Positions 7,985 to 14,456 of a DNA stretch of 14,761 bases are shown in pieces (the first letter of the stretch is position 1; every line of letters starts with the position of its first letter). The stretch is from positions 1-14,761 of the forward strand of contig DYIS01000030.1 of NCBI GenBank assembly GCA_020723545.1, read 5' to 3'. The notes below the pieces were generated by a model. It worked only from the letters and a program-made list of their open reading frames with translations. It was not told where the DNA came from and ran no database searches. The stretch comes from Ktedonobacter racemifer. GTDB lineage: Bacteria; Chloroflexota; DTOL01; JACQYG01. The translations under genes were made by a program, and so were the position numbers.

Positions 7985-8545
7985 ATGTCGCACACCGCTG
8001 AGGCCAGGGTGACGGGCCGGAAGAGAGAGATGGTGATCTTTCTGGACCGGGCTGTGCTCGCCTTCGCCCGGCACTGGCTGGCCCTCTTCAATCTCTTTAT
8101 GGGGATGCTCGTAGGGCTGTCGCTGGTCGCGCCCATCCTGATGGGCGCCGGGTGGACAGTCCCGGCCCAGGCTCTCTATCTGGCCTATCGGCTCATCTGC
8201 CACCAGGTCTGGTGGCGGCACTACCTGCTCTTCGGCTATCCCACTGCCCTGGACCAGCGCAGCCTGGCCATCTATGGCTCCATCATGGTGGCTGGCCTGG
8301 CCTTCGACCTGGTGCGGGCTCGACTGCGCCCCCTTCCCTGGCCGGCCTATCTCCTCTTCATTGCGCCCATGGCCCTTGACGGCTTCACCCAGCTCTTCGG
8401 CTGGCGGGAGAGCACCTGGTGGCTGCGCACCATCACCGGGACCCTCTTCGGCGTGGGCACGGTCTGGCTTGCCTATCCTTATATGGAAGAGGGCCTGGGT
8501 CAGGTGCGCGGGGATCTGGAGCGGGTCCTGAGCGGCATTGGATAG
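7985..8545 (+). CDS. DUF2085-like membrane protein lacking the CxRC pair
   Basis: This 186-residue protein of unknown function has about four hydrophobic segments (about 31-55, 96-113, 119-135 and 150-166). Recognisable DUF2085 features are Cys72-His73-Gln74 (ICHQ), a LLFGYP stretch, the RSLAIYGSI segment, and MALDGFTQLFGWRESTWWLRTITG (about 129-152). In the family as I know it, the segment before AIY normally carries a CxRC motif; here it is Asp90-Gln-Arg-Ser93, so both cysteines are lost. If the family binds a metal or forms a disulfide through these residues, this member would not do so in the usual way. AAGAGGAG at 7966-7973 may serve as SD. It is 3 nt from the SpeE-like gene and surely in the same operon. 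Confidence 0.8.
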   Translation: MSHTAEARVTGRKREMVIFLDRAVLAFARHWLALFNLFMGMLVGLSLVAPILMGAGWTVPAQALYLAYRLICHQVWWRHYLLFGYPTALDQRSLAIYGSIMVAGLAFDLVRARLRPLPWPAYLLFIAPMALDGFTQLFGWRESTWWLRTITGTLFGVGTVWLAYPYMEEGLGQVRGDLERVLSGIG

Positions 8546-8568
8546 CGTCTTTGAAGAGCAAGAGATAG

Positions 8569-8736
8569 CCCGAATGGGAATGCAGCCTTAAGGCTGCACT
8601 CCAGACATCGATCCGGGCATATTCCGAGCGGGCACCTGGCGCTACGCTGGTAGACGCCGTCTCCGGCGAGAAAGCCACGGCCCAACTGGCGGAGCTCCAC
8701 GACGGGGACGTGAACCTTGCGAGCGGTTACATCTAA
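8569..8736 (+). pseudogene. Possible 3' remnant of an unrecognised gene
   Basis: A 55-codon open stretch between stop codons at 8566 and 8734 has no in-frame ATG. Its third codon positions are strongly GC-rich, as in the real genes here. The translation after codon 15 looks protein-like (for example AVSGEKATAQLAELHDGD) and ends in SGYI. No family was recognised. The start side runs into the palindrome at 8576-8602, so the upstream part may have been replaced. It could also be chance. Confidence 0.25.
8576..8602. repeat. Near-perfect palindrome, possible dispersed hairpin element
   Basis: TGCAGCCTTAAGGCTGCA at 8581-8598 is a perfect 18-bp palindrome. GGA (8577-8579) and TCC (8600-8602) extend the stem past one A/C mismatch. 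No T-tract follows on either strand, so it is a poor intrinsic terminator. It sits 31 bp after a gene end, the typical place for a dispersed repeat such as a REP-like element. Only one copy is present in this window. Confidence 0.55.
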
Positions 8737-8759
8737 CCGGGAGGGAAAGTGATCTAGAG

Positions 8760-8813
8760 ATGGAGATCCGGGAACTGAAGAGGCTATTTGTAGACAAAGG
8801 GGGAAAACGATGA
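8760..8813 (+). CDS. 17-codon upstream mini-ORF overlapping the next start (doubtful)
   Basis: ATG at 8760 opens a charged 17-residue peptide (MEIRELKRLFVDKGGKR) whose stop overlaps the next start as ATGA (8810-8813). GGGAGGG at about 8739-8745 is rather far for an SD. It could be a coupling leader or an accident. No family was recognised. Confidence 0.25.
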   Translation: MEIRELKRLFVDKGGKR

Positions 8814-9019
8814 ACCACGATCATTCCACTGGTTGGTCAATGGGCCGCATGGGCCTGATCATGCTCCTGTGCTGCCTCGTGCCGCTGGCAGCACTGGTGA
8901 TATTGCCGGCCCTGGGGCTATCTTTGGGGTCCTTCGGCCCTCTCCTGATCGTCGTGCTGTGCCCGCTCTTGATGGTGGCCATGATGTGGGCCATGAAACC
9001 CACCAGCCCTAAAAAATAG
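8810..9019 (+). CDS. Small membrane protein, paralogue of the 5304 protein (DUF2933-like)
   Basis: This 69-residue protein has a His-bearing N-terminus (MNHDHSTGWSMG) and two hydrophobic segments (about 14-36 and 43-61). Cys21-Cys22 lies in CCLVPL and Cys51 in LCPL, the same layout as the 91-residue protein 3.5 kb upstream, but without the Gly/Ser tail ending in Cys-His. It is Met-rich in the second helix (LLMVAMMWAM). AAAGGGGG at 8797-8804 gives a good SD. The shared CCLVPL and LCPL motifs indicate duplication; metal binding is inferred from residue content only. The 264-bp gap before it means it may have its own promoter or be transcribed by read-through. Confidence 0.72.
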   Translation: MNHDHSTGWSMGRMGLIMLLCCLVPLAALVILPALGLSLGSFGPLLIVVLCPLLMVAMMWAMKPTSPKK

Positions 9020-9075
9020 CCTTGTTGGCCGAAGCCTCAAAGGGGAAAGGGGAGAGGGCGAGGCGTTCCCAAACC
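9020..9075. other. Convergent intergenic gap without a clear terminator
   Basis: This 56-bp purine-rich stretch separates the + strand small-protein gene from the - strand prenyl-flavin genes. No hairpin followed by a T-tract was seen in either direction, so the two converging transcripts may overlap. Confidence 0.5.
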
Positions 9076-9468
9076 CTATTCGCGGACGGTGAACCGATGC
9101 CGGAGCCTCAACCGGCGGGCTAACCTTTCGCTGGCTCGCCGGCTATTGGCCACCAGGAGTTCCACGTCCTGCTGGGTGGCGTTGTCCAGGTGTACCCCCG
9201 CCGTGACCACCGCCAGGCAGCCCAGCTCCCGTGCCAGGAGGTGAGCTGCCGGGCGGGCGATCTTGTCGTCTTTGTGCCCCACTACGGTATACACCGAGGT
9301 GGTGGCGCTAGGCATGGCCGGGTCAGCCAGGCTGGGGCGTGGCACCGCTATGGCCACGGCGCCGATGTGGGGCAGGGTGCCTCCAACCAGTGTCACGTTG
9401 ACACCGTTGGACAGGACCATGGCCTCGGCAACAACCCGGTGCGTCCCGGTCCCCGCGCTCGTTCTCAT
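9076..9468 (-). CDS. Prenylated flavin chaperone LpdD-like protein
   Basis: This is a 130-residue soluble protein. Recognisable motifs are GGTLPHIGAVAIAVPRPS (29-46), SVYTVVGHKDDKIARP (58-73) and TAGVHLDN (89-96). They match my memory of the LpdD/YclD-like family found beside UbiX and UbiD genes and proposed to help deliver or mature prenyl-FMN. The frame is open 96 nt further upstream, but the ATG at 9468 was chosen: it lies 4 nt after the ubiX stop, and the upstream residues would overlap ubiX and look non-homologous. It is therefore coupled to ubiX. No UbiD decarboxylase is in the window; a client would be encoded elsewhere. It could alternatively be an uncharacterised protein of the same fold. 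Confidence 0.65.
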   Translation of the reverse strand: MRTSAGTGTHRVVAEAMVLSNGVNVTLVGGTLPHIGAVAIAVPRPSLADPAMPSATTSVYTVVGHKDDKIARPAAHLLARELGCLAVVTAGVHLDNATQQDVELLVANSRRASERLARRLRLRHRFTVRE

Positions 9469-9472
9469 GCCT

Positions 9473-10048
9473 CTACCCGTCGCTGCCGGGAAGGCCCTTC
9501 CACCTGGTGGAGAGGTCATGGGGGATCCCAAAAAAATCCAATACCCTGGCCACCGTGTGGTCAACGATATCGTCGATGGTCTTGGGGCGGTGGTAGAACG
9601 ACGGCACTGGCGGCAGGATCGTGGCGCCCATCTCCGTCAACTGCACCATGCTGCGCAGGTGACCCAAGTGAAGTGGCGATTCCCGCACCACCAGGACCAG
9701 GGGCTTGCGCTCCTTCAAGGTCACGTCGCCGGCCCGGACCAACAGGTTGTCGCTGTGGGAATAGGCCAGGGCGGACATGGTCTTGATGCTGCAGGGAATA
9801 ACCACCATCCCGTCCCGCAGGTACGAGCCGCTGGATGGGCCGGCCACCAGGTCGTCCACGTTGAAGACACGGGTGGCCAGGGCCTTTATCTGATCTACCT
9901 TCCACTCAGTCTCGTATTCGATGGTCTGTTGAGCTGGACCGGTGATGATGAGATCGGTCTCCACGCCCGCTGCCCTTTGCAGCACCTGAAGGAGCCGGAT
10001 CCCGTAGATAGCGCCGGTGGCGCCAGATATCCCCACGATCAGTCTCAA
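9473..10048 (-). CDS. ubiX: Flavin prenyltransferase UbiX
   Basis: This 191-residue cytoplasmic enzyme transfers a dimethylallyl group to FMN to make the prenyl-FMN cofactor of UbiD-type decarboxylases. The flavin-binding loop GISGATG (6-12), Gly-Ser-Tyr near 74-76, PCSIKTMSALAYSHSDNLLVRAGDV (about 85-109) and LVLVVRESPLHLGHLRSM (117-134, with Arg122 and Glu123) are all present. The PPVPSFYHRP motif (146-155, with Tyr152 and Arg154) completes the set, so the active site looks intact. The start codon is TTG, supported by AGGAGA (minus strand, 10055-10060) 6 nt upstream. The protein begins directly at the first strand of the fold, with no better ATG. It sits 37 nt after the hydantoinase gene and 4 nt before the LpdD-like gene. 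A ubiquinone role is not implied; it may serve an aromatic-acid or other UbiD. Confidence 0.93.
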   Translation of the reverse strand: MRLIVGISGATGAIYGIRLLQVLQRAAGVETDLIITGPAQQTIEYETEWKVDQIKALATRVFNVDDLVAGPSSGSYLRDGMVVIPCSIKTMSALAYSHSDNLLVRAGDVTLKERKPLVLVVRESPLHLGHLRSMVQLTEMGATILPPVPSFYHRPKTIDDIVDHTVARVLDFFGIPHDLSTRWKGLPGSDG

Positions 10049-10054
10049 CTCGTC

Positions 10055-10060
10055 TCTCCT
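10055..10060 (-). promoter_or_regulatory. Ribosome binding site fixing the TTG start of ubiX
   Basis: AGGAGA on the minus strand lies 6 nt before the TTG at 10048. It is the only good SD near the conserved N-terminus and supports the non-ATG start. Confidence 0.7.
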
Positions 10061-10085
10061 ATGCCGTGGCAGCCGTGACGGTAAT

Positions 10086-11471
10086 CTAGATGACGCCGGG
10101 GTAGGGCTTGCGTCGCAGGAACGCGCCGGTGCCAGCCTGGCCCAGGAAGGTCCCGTTTTTAGCGATGACCTTTCCCCTGGACATCACCACGGTGGGTTTG
10201 CCCATGGCCTCGAACCCCTCGTAGGGGTCGTAGTCCACATTTTGATGCAATGTCTCGACGCTCAGGACGTGCCTGACCTTGGGATCCCAGACCACAAGAT
10301 CAGCGTCGCTGCCCACGGCGATGGTGCCTTTTTTCGGGTACAGTCCGAAGAGCTTGGCCGGTGCGGTGGCCACCAGGTCCACGAACCGATTCAGGCTGAT
10401 CCTGCCCTTCGCCACTCCCTCGGTGTACAAGAGATACAACCTGGTCTCTATACCCGGGGCGCCGTTGGGGATGCGTGAGAAGTCCTCTCGCCCCAGCTCC
10501 TTCTGTTCTTTGAAGTTGAATGGGCAGTGGTCCGTGGCCACGACCTGGATGTCGCCATTCCCGAGGCCGGTCCACAGCGCACCTTGGTGTGATCTCGGGC
10601 GCAGGGGAGGAGACATGACGTATTTGGCAGCCTCGAAACCGGGTTCATCGTACTTGTCGGCGGAGAGGAGGAGGTACTGTGGGCAGGTCTCGGCGTAAAC
10701 CGTAAGCCCCCTGGCTCTGGCCGCCCGCACCTTCTCCAGGGATTGGGCGGTGGTCAAGTGTACGATGTAAACTGGCGCCAGGGCCATCTCGGCCAGGGCG
10801 ATGGCACGGCCGGTGGCCTCTGCCTCCACCTCCGGGGGGCGGCTCTTGGGGTGGTACCTGGTGCTGGTTTTTCCCTCGCTCAGAAGCTTCCGCGTCAGGA
10901 CGTCGATCACCTCGCCGTTTTCGCAGTGCACGCAGGTCAGCGCGCCTATCTCCTTGGAGCGCGAAAGGAGCACAAGGAGCGTCCCGTCATCGATCATGGA
11001 CCGGCCTTTGTAGGCCAGAAAGCACTTGAAGCTGGACACACCCGCGCTCACCACCTCTGCCATCTCCCCGGCCACCCGGGCGTTATAGTCGGTGAGGACC
11101 AGGTGGAACCCGTAGTCGATGACGGCCTTGCCGCGAGCCGCGGCCAGACGTGCCTCCAGGCCCTTGGCCAGGGGCTCTCCACGCATCTGGTCAGCATAGT
11201 CGATGATGGTGGTGGTGCCGCCGCAGGCTGCGGCGACGGTGCCAGTGTAGAAATCGTCCGAGGAGACCGTGCCCGACACGGACAACTCCAGGTGGGTGTG
11301 CACGTCTATCGCCCCCGGCAGGACGTAGGACCCCGAGGCGTCGATGACCTGGTCCACCTGTGCCTCCAGGAAATTGCCGATGAGAGCGATGATCCCATTG
11401 TCGATCAGGATATCGGCCTCGTAGGTATCGCCTGCCGTCACTATGGTGCCGCCTTTGACTAGCGTGCTCAT
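10086..11471 (-). CDS. hydA: D-hydantoinase / dihydropyrimidinase
   Basis: This 461-residue binuclear metal amidohydrolase opens the ring of 5,6-dihydropyrimidines or 5-substituted hydantoins to N-carbamoyl amino acids. All expected ligands are visible: His58 and His60 (DVHTH), the Lys149 to be carboxylated (SSFKCFLAYKG), His182 (CVHCENG), His238 (YIVHLTT) and Asp314 (ATDHCPF). The substrate-contact-like segment RIPNGAPGIETR (about 336-347) and the tail beta-domain with VGSDADLVVWDP are also present. Length is normal for the family. SD AGGAGGT lies at 11476-11482 on the minus strand. The gene starts a block with ubiX and the LpdD-like gene. No N-carbamoyl-amidase or dihydropyrimidine dehydrogenase is near, so pyrimidine catabolism cannot be asserted. 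An intrinsic terminator lies 28 nt upstream of the start. Confidence 0.93.
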   Translation of the reverse strand: MSTLVKGGTIVTAGDTYEADILIDNGIIALIGNFLEAQVDQVIDASGSYVLPGAIDVHTHLELSVSGTVSSDDFYTGTVAAACGGTTTIIDYADQMRGEPLAKGLEARLAAARGKAVIDYGFHLVLTDYNARVAGEMAEVVSAGVSSFKCFLAYKGRSMIDDGTLLVLLSRSKEIGALTCVHCENGEVIDVLTRKLLSEGKTSTRYHPKSRPPEVEAEATGRAIALAEMALAPVYIVHLTTAQSLEKVRAARARGLTVYAETCPQYLLLSADKYDEPGFEAAKYVMSPPLRPRSHQGALWTGLGNGDIQVVATDHCPFNFKEQKELGREDFSRIPNGAPGIETRLYLLYTEGVAKGRISLNRFVDLVATAPAKLFGLYPKKGTIAVGSDADLVVWDPKVRHVLSVETLHQNVDYDPYEGFEAMGKPTVVMSRGKVIAKNGTFLGQAGTGAFLRRKPYPGVI

Positions 11472-11499
11472 CCCGACCTCCTAGCCGGGTGCTGGAGAC

Positions 11500-11542
11500 A
11501 AAAAGGGCCAGCGAGCGATGCCGGCGGCACACTCGCTGGCCC
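11500..11542 (-). terminator. Intrinsic terminator after secD
   Basis: On the minus strand a perfect 11-bp stem pairs GGGCCAGCGAG (complement of 11532-11542) with CTCGCTGGCCC (complement of 11505-11515). Nested TGCCG/CGGCA pairing extends it in the loop, and TTTTT (11500-11504) follows directly. It lies 17 nt after the secD stop and 28 nt before the hydantoinase ATG, so it separates the two transcription units or acts as an attenuator for the second. Confidence 0.9.
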
Positions 11543-11559
11543 GTGCCTCTTGGCCCTTA

Positions 11560-13047
11560 CTAGCTGAGACCGAACAGCCAGCGCAGGCGCTTCTGTTCTT
11601 GTTCCAAGGGGCGCGGGAACCAGCTCTGCTGGGTGAACCGCAGGAAGGTGCGCGTGACCGTGATGGCGGTGAACATGCTGACCAGGACACCGATGGCCAG
11701 AGTGAAGGCAAAGCCGCGGACGATGCTGGCTCCGAAGTTCGCGCCGAACCAGTACAGTATGCCACACGTGATCAGGGTGGAGAAGTTGGAATCGCGGATG
11801 GAGGTCCAGGCCCGGGCGAACCCCGCCTCGATGGCAGCACCCAATGTCTTGCCCGACCGCATCTCCTCCTTCATGCGCTCGAAGATCAATATGTTAGCGT
11901 CCACTGCCATGCCGATGGAGAGGATGAACCCGGCGATGCCAGGTAGCGTCAGGGTCACCGGGATCAGCTTAAACAACGCAAATACCAGGAGAGCATATAT
12001 GCCCAGGGCCAGGTCAGCCAACAACCCCGGCAGGCGGTAGTAGATCAACATGAAGAGCACCACGATGAGCAGGCCAATGGCGCCGGCTATGATGCTCTTC
12101 TGCACCGACTCCTGCCCCAGCGTGGGACCCACGGTGCGTGTCTCCTTTTGGATCAGTGGCACCGGCAGCGAGCCGTACTTCAGCACCACAGCCAGGCTTT
12201 TCGCCTCGTCGAGCCCGAACCCTTGCTCTCCGCCTTCGATGATCCCGCTCCCGTCCGTGATCGGCTGGTTGATCACCGGGCAGGACACGACCTCCCCGTC
12301 CAAAACGATGGCAAGATACCGCCCTACATTCTTCGTGGTGAAGTCAGCGAACTTTTTCGGGCCGTCGCCCTTGAGGGAAAAGGTGACGGCGGGCCGTTGG
12401 AGTCGATCCAACCCCACCCCAGCATCTTTTATCTCACTGCCGGTCATGATGGTGTGGTAGACCTTGGTCGTTGGTGTCAGCGGGGCAGTGGAGGTGACCG
12501 GCGCCGTGGTGGTCAGCGCCTGGGTTTCAGTCACAGCCGGGGTCACGGTGGCCGACGAAGTCGTCGTGGCCGTGGGTGTGACAGGGACGGTGGAGCCATG
12601 GTCCGTGGTGATCCGGGTGCCGCGGGGCAAGAAGGTCGAGCCGCTATCCACGAACTCCAAGAGACCGGTCTTGCCGAACATCCTGATCGCCTCGTCGGGA
12701 TCTTTGATGCCTGGCAGCTCGACGATGATCCGGCTACGGTTGGCGCCTTGCAACTGTACCAGAGGCTCGGTCACCCCCAGGCCGTTGACCCGATTCTCGA
12801 TGATACCTTTTACCGTTTCCATGGTACTGGGATCGACCTTCTTGTCGGGCAGCGCCGCGGCATCGGCCTCCAATAGCACCTGCAGGCCTCCCTGGAGATC
12901 CAGGCCTTCGTGAACCTTTATCTCTCGGTCGTATTTTATGCCGGCGAAATCAACGTGAATCCCCGGGTTATCCGGCAGATTCACCCAGATGGCCATCAGG
13001 GCCATAACGATGATGCCGATGAGCAGATTGACGTTCCGTTGCTGCAT
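11560..13047 (-). CDS. secD: Protein translocase subunit SecD
   Basis: This 495-residue membrane protein of the Sec accessory complex uses the proton gradient to pull exported proteins outward. An N-terminal helix (about 8-23) is followed by the conserved GLDLQGG (48-54), the periplasmic P1 region (about 55-310) and a C-terminal block of about five helices (about 316-470). That block includes the signature GMAVDANILIFERMKEE (379-395). Residues 154-195 form a Thr/Pro/Ser-rich low-complexity linker inside P1, a length-variable insertion I associate with some Chloroflexota. SecD is normally followed by or fused to SecF. Here a strong terminator follows at once, and the protein ends after one set of C-terminal helices, so SecF must be encoded elsewhere or be absent. 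GGAGAA stands 5 nt before the ATG, and a consensus promoter lies about 150 nt upstream. Confidence 0.95.
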   Translation of the reverse strand: MQQRNVNLLIGIIVMALMAIWVNLPDNPGIHVDFAGIKYDREIKVHEGLDLQGGLQVLLEADAAALPDKKVDPSTMETVKGIIENRVNGLGVTEPLVQLQGANRSRIIVELPGIKDPDEAIRMFGKTGLLEFVDSGSTFLPRGTRITTDHGSTVPVTPTATTTSSATVTPAVTETQALTTTAPVTSTAPLTPTTKVYHTIMTGSEIKDAGVGLDRLQRPAVTFSLKGDGPKKFADFTTKNVGRYLAIVLDGEVVSCPVINQPITDGSGIIEGGEQGFGLDEAKSLAVVLKYGSLPVPLIQKETRTVGPTLGQESVQKSIIAGAIGLLIVVLFMLIYYRLPGLLADLALGIYALLVFALFKLIPVTLTLPGIAGFILSIGMAVDANILIFERMKEEMRSGKTLGAAIEAGFARAWTSIRDSNFSTLITCGILYWFGANFGASIVRGFAFTLAIGVLVSMFTAITVTRTFLRFTQQSWFPRPLEQEQKRLRWLFGLS

Positions 13048-13084
13048 TAAGTTCTCCAGGTGCAGGTTTGACCGGCGGTGTGCA

Positions 13085-13148
13085 CTTTTGCCCTCGCCTG
13101 GCGCAAGGCAGGAGATGACGGTTGGCGCTAAGCGGTCAGGTGCTTAGC
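13085..13148 (-). other. Structured 5' leader of secD with two small hairpins
   Basis: In the roughly 150-nt leader, minus-strand GCTAAGC/GCTTAGC (13127-13133 with 13142-13148, 8-nt loop) forms one perfect 7-bp hairpin. Downstream, CCTTGC/GCGAGG (within about 13091-13107) can form a second 6-bp stem with one G-U pair. They do not match a riboswitch class I can name. They may be incidental in GC-rich DNA. Confidence 0.35.
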
Positions 13149-13205
13149 TGCCCGGGCGTTGGAACCGGATCAGATCGACACCTCTCCTTTCGGGCAACGG
13201 CGTAG

Positions 13206-13234
13206 ATTATATCGCATGGGTCTGCCGATGTCAA
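13206..13234 (-). promoter_or_regulatory. Consensus sigma-70 promoter of secD
   Basis: On the minus strand TTGACA (13229-13234) and TATAAT (13206-13211) are separated by exactly 17 bp: a perfect match at both hexamers and spacing. It begins directly after the holA stop. Transcription should start near 13199 and run into secD, leaving a leader of about 150 nt. Confidence 0.9.
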
Positions 13235-13240
13235 ACCATG

Positions 13241-14269
13241 CTATGGCGCGGTCAGCTCTGCCACCAGGAGGTCCAGCGACAGGATCTCGCTCAACCTGCC
13301 GGTCTTGATCGACGCGTCAGTGGCCAGTAGATGGCGCAGGATGTCCTCCAATTGCTCCAGGGAAAAGGACCTGGCCTGCTCCGCGCTTTTCTTGGCCACG
13401 AAAGGGTGCATCCGCAGGGTCTCCGCGATCTGGTCGGAGTTGGTCCCTTTGGCCAAGAGCTCCTTCACCTGCAAAAGCTGCCGAAAATGTCGGGTGATCA
13501 TGATCAGGAGTGCCATGGGGTGCTCACCCTCCTCCAGCAGCCGATGTAAGGTCCTCAGGGCCTTCGTGCCTTGCCGGTAGGCCAGGGCATCCACTAGGGA
13601 GAAGACATCTACCTCTCGGGCGTAGCTCACCATGGCCTCGACGTCCTCCACCTCAACTGGCCGGGCGCCGCCAACCGCGGTCAGGAGCTTGTCGATCTCC
13701 TGGGTCAACAAGCGTAGGTTCGGGCCCACGAAGGCCCCCAGCGCGGCGGCGGCCTGAGGCGTTATCCTGCCGCCCCTCTCCTTGACCTGGTCGAGGATCC
13801 AGGGGGTCAGTTCGGCCTCTTTTCGCAAGGGGAACTCCTTGATGTATCCGTGGTTGTCTTGAACCAAACGAACCAGAGGATGATCAGCCTTTAAGGGCTC
13901 TTCCTCCAGGAACACCAGTCTGGTCCAGTCGGGCAGATCCGGTAGAAAGGCGGTCAAGAAACTACTGAGGCTTTGATCAGCAGGTGTTTTCTTGAGCCGG
14001 GCAGCGTTCTCGCGGCTTGCTGGCTTTGGGGGGGCCAGCCTCGGTGCGAGCCCGGTCACCACTACCAAGCGGCGATCGCTCAGGAAGGGCATGGCATTAC
14101 ACGCCGCCACCAGGTCCTGGGGGGCCACTCGCATGCCCTCCAGCACAGTGGTGTTGAGCGCAACGATGGCCGCGTCACCCAACTTGGCCTTGAACCTCTT
14201 CAGCTCTAGATGGCTGGAATACTCATCCGAACCGTGGAAAAGATACAACCTAGGCGGGGAGTCTGCCAA
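13241..14269 (-). CDS. holA: DNA polymerase III subunit delta (HolA)
   Basis: This 342-residue clamp-loader subunit opens the beta sliding clamp during replication. The N-terminal region begins RLYLFHGSDEY, the degenerate nucleotide-site start typical of HolA, followed by the VAACNAMPFLSDRRLVVV segment. The C-terminal helical domain (about 205-340) has the characteristic DVFSLVDALAYRQGTKALRTLHRLLEEGEHP run and a family-like FRQLLQVKELL stretch. Length matches the family. The start is TTG, with AGGAG (minus strand, 14275-14279) 5 nt upstream and no better ATG nearby. It is followed by the secD promoter; no terminator lies between them. It is divergent from an ECF-type sigma gene. Linkage of holA with secD is not a standard operon, and the separate secD promoter supports independent expression. 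Confidence 0.93.
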   Translation of the reverse strand: MADSPPRLYLFHGSDEYSSHLELKRFKAKLGDAAIVALNTTVLEGMRVAPQDLVAACNAMPFLSDRRLVVVTGLAPRLAPPKPASRENAARLKKTPADQSLSSFLTAFLPDLPDWTRLVFLEEEPLKADHPLVRLVQDNHGYIKEFPLRKEAELTPWILDQVKERGGRITPQAAAALGAFVGPNLRLLTQEIDKLLTAVGGARPVEVEDVEAMVSYAREVDVFSLVDALAYRQGTKALRTLHRLLEEGEHPMALLIMITRHFRQLLQVKELLAKGTNSDQIAETLRMHPFVAKKSAEQARSFSLEQLEDILRHLLATDASIKTGRLSEILSLDLLVAELTAP

Positions 14270-14404
14270 CTTTGCTCCTGGTGTACTTCAGTTAGGCGCT
14301 GAAAGTCCCAGTCGTTGAATCTGGTGCCGAGAAACGGTATCCAGAGGAACTCTTGGACGTTGTAATTTTACTTGTCGATGCGTATCTGAGACTGCCACGG
14401 GGAT

Positions 14405-14433
14405 ACTATAGCAAATATCCAGCTAAATGACCA
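14405..14433 (-). promoter_or_regulatory. Candidate promoter of holA
   Basis: On the minus strand TGGTCA (14428-14433, 4 of 6 matches) and TATAGT (14405-14410, 5 of 6) are 17 bp apart. This gives a leader of about 130 nt to the TTG. A short inverted repeat GGATA/TATCC (14401-14405 and 14416-14420) overlaps the -10 and could be an operator, but 5-bp arms are weak evidence. Confidence 0.45.
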
Positions 14434-14456
14434 GAGGGTTGAATTGAGGCGTTTAG

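Noticed and set aside
8576..8602. Palindrome as an intrinsic terminator for the SpeE-like operon
   Set aside because: No T-tract follows on the + strand and the centre has almost no loop.
9469..9564. Upstream in-frame start for the LpdD-like gene
   Set aside because: Would overlap ubiX by 92 nt with non-family residues; the ATG at 9468 has normal operon spacing.
9263..10078. Long + strand open frame (271 codons) opposite ubiX and the LpdD-like gene
   Set aside because: Antisense to two well-recognised genes; no family motifs; a result of GC-rich codon use.
10743..11462. Long + strand open frame opposite the hydantoinase
   Set aside because: All hydantoinase metal ligands lie on the other strand; no recognisable protein here.
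12460..12600. Repeat-like ACC/GTG-rich DNA inside secD as a tandem repeat element
   Set aside because: It encodes the Thr/Pro/Ser-rich linker in frame; the units are irregular and explained by protein composition.
12148..12876. Long + strand open frame opposite secD
   Set aside because: SecD motifs are unambiguous on the other strand; this frame has Arg/Gly/His-rich composition without domains.
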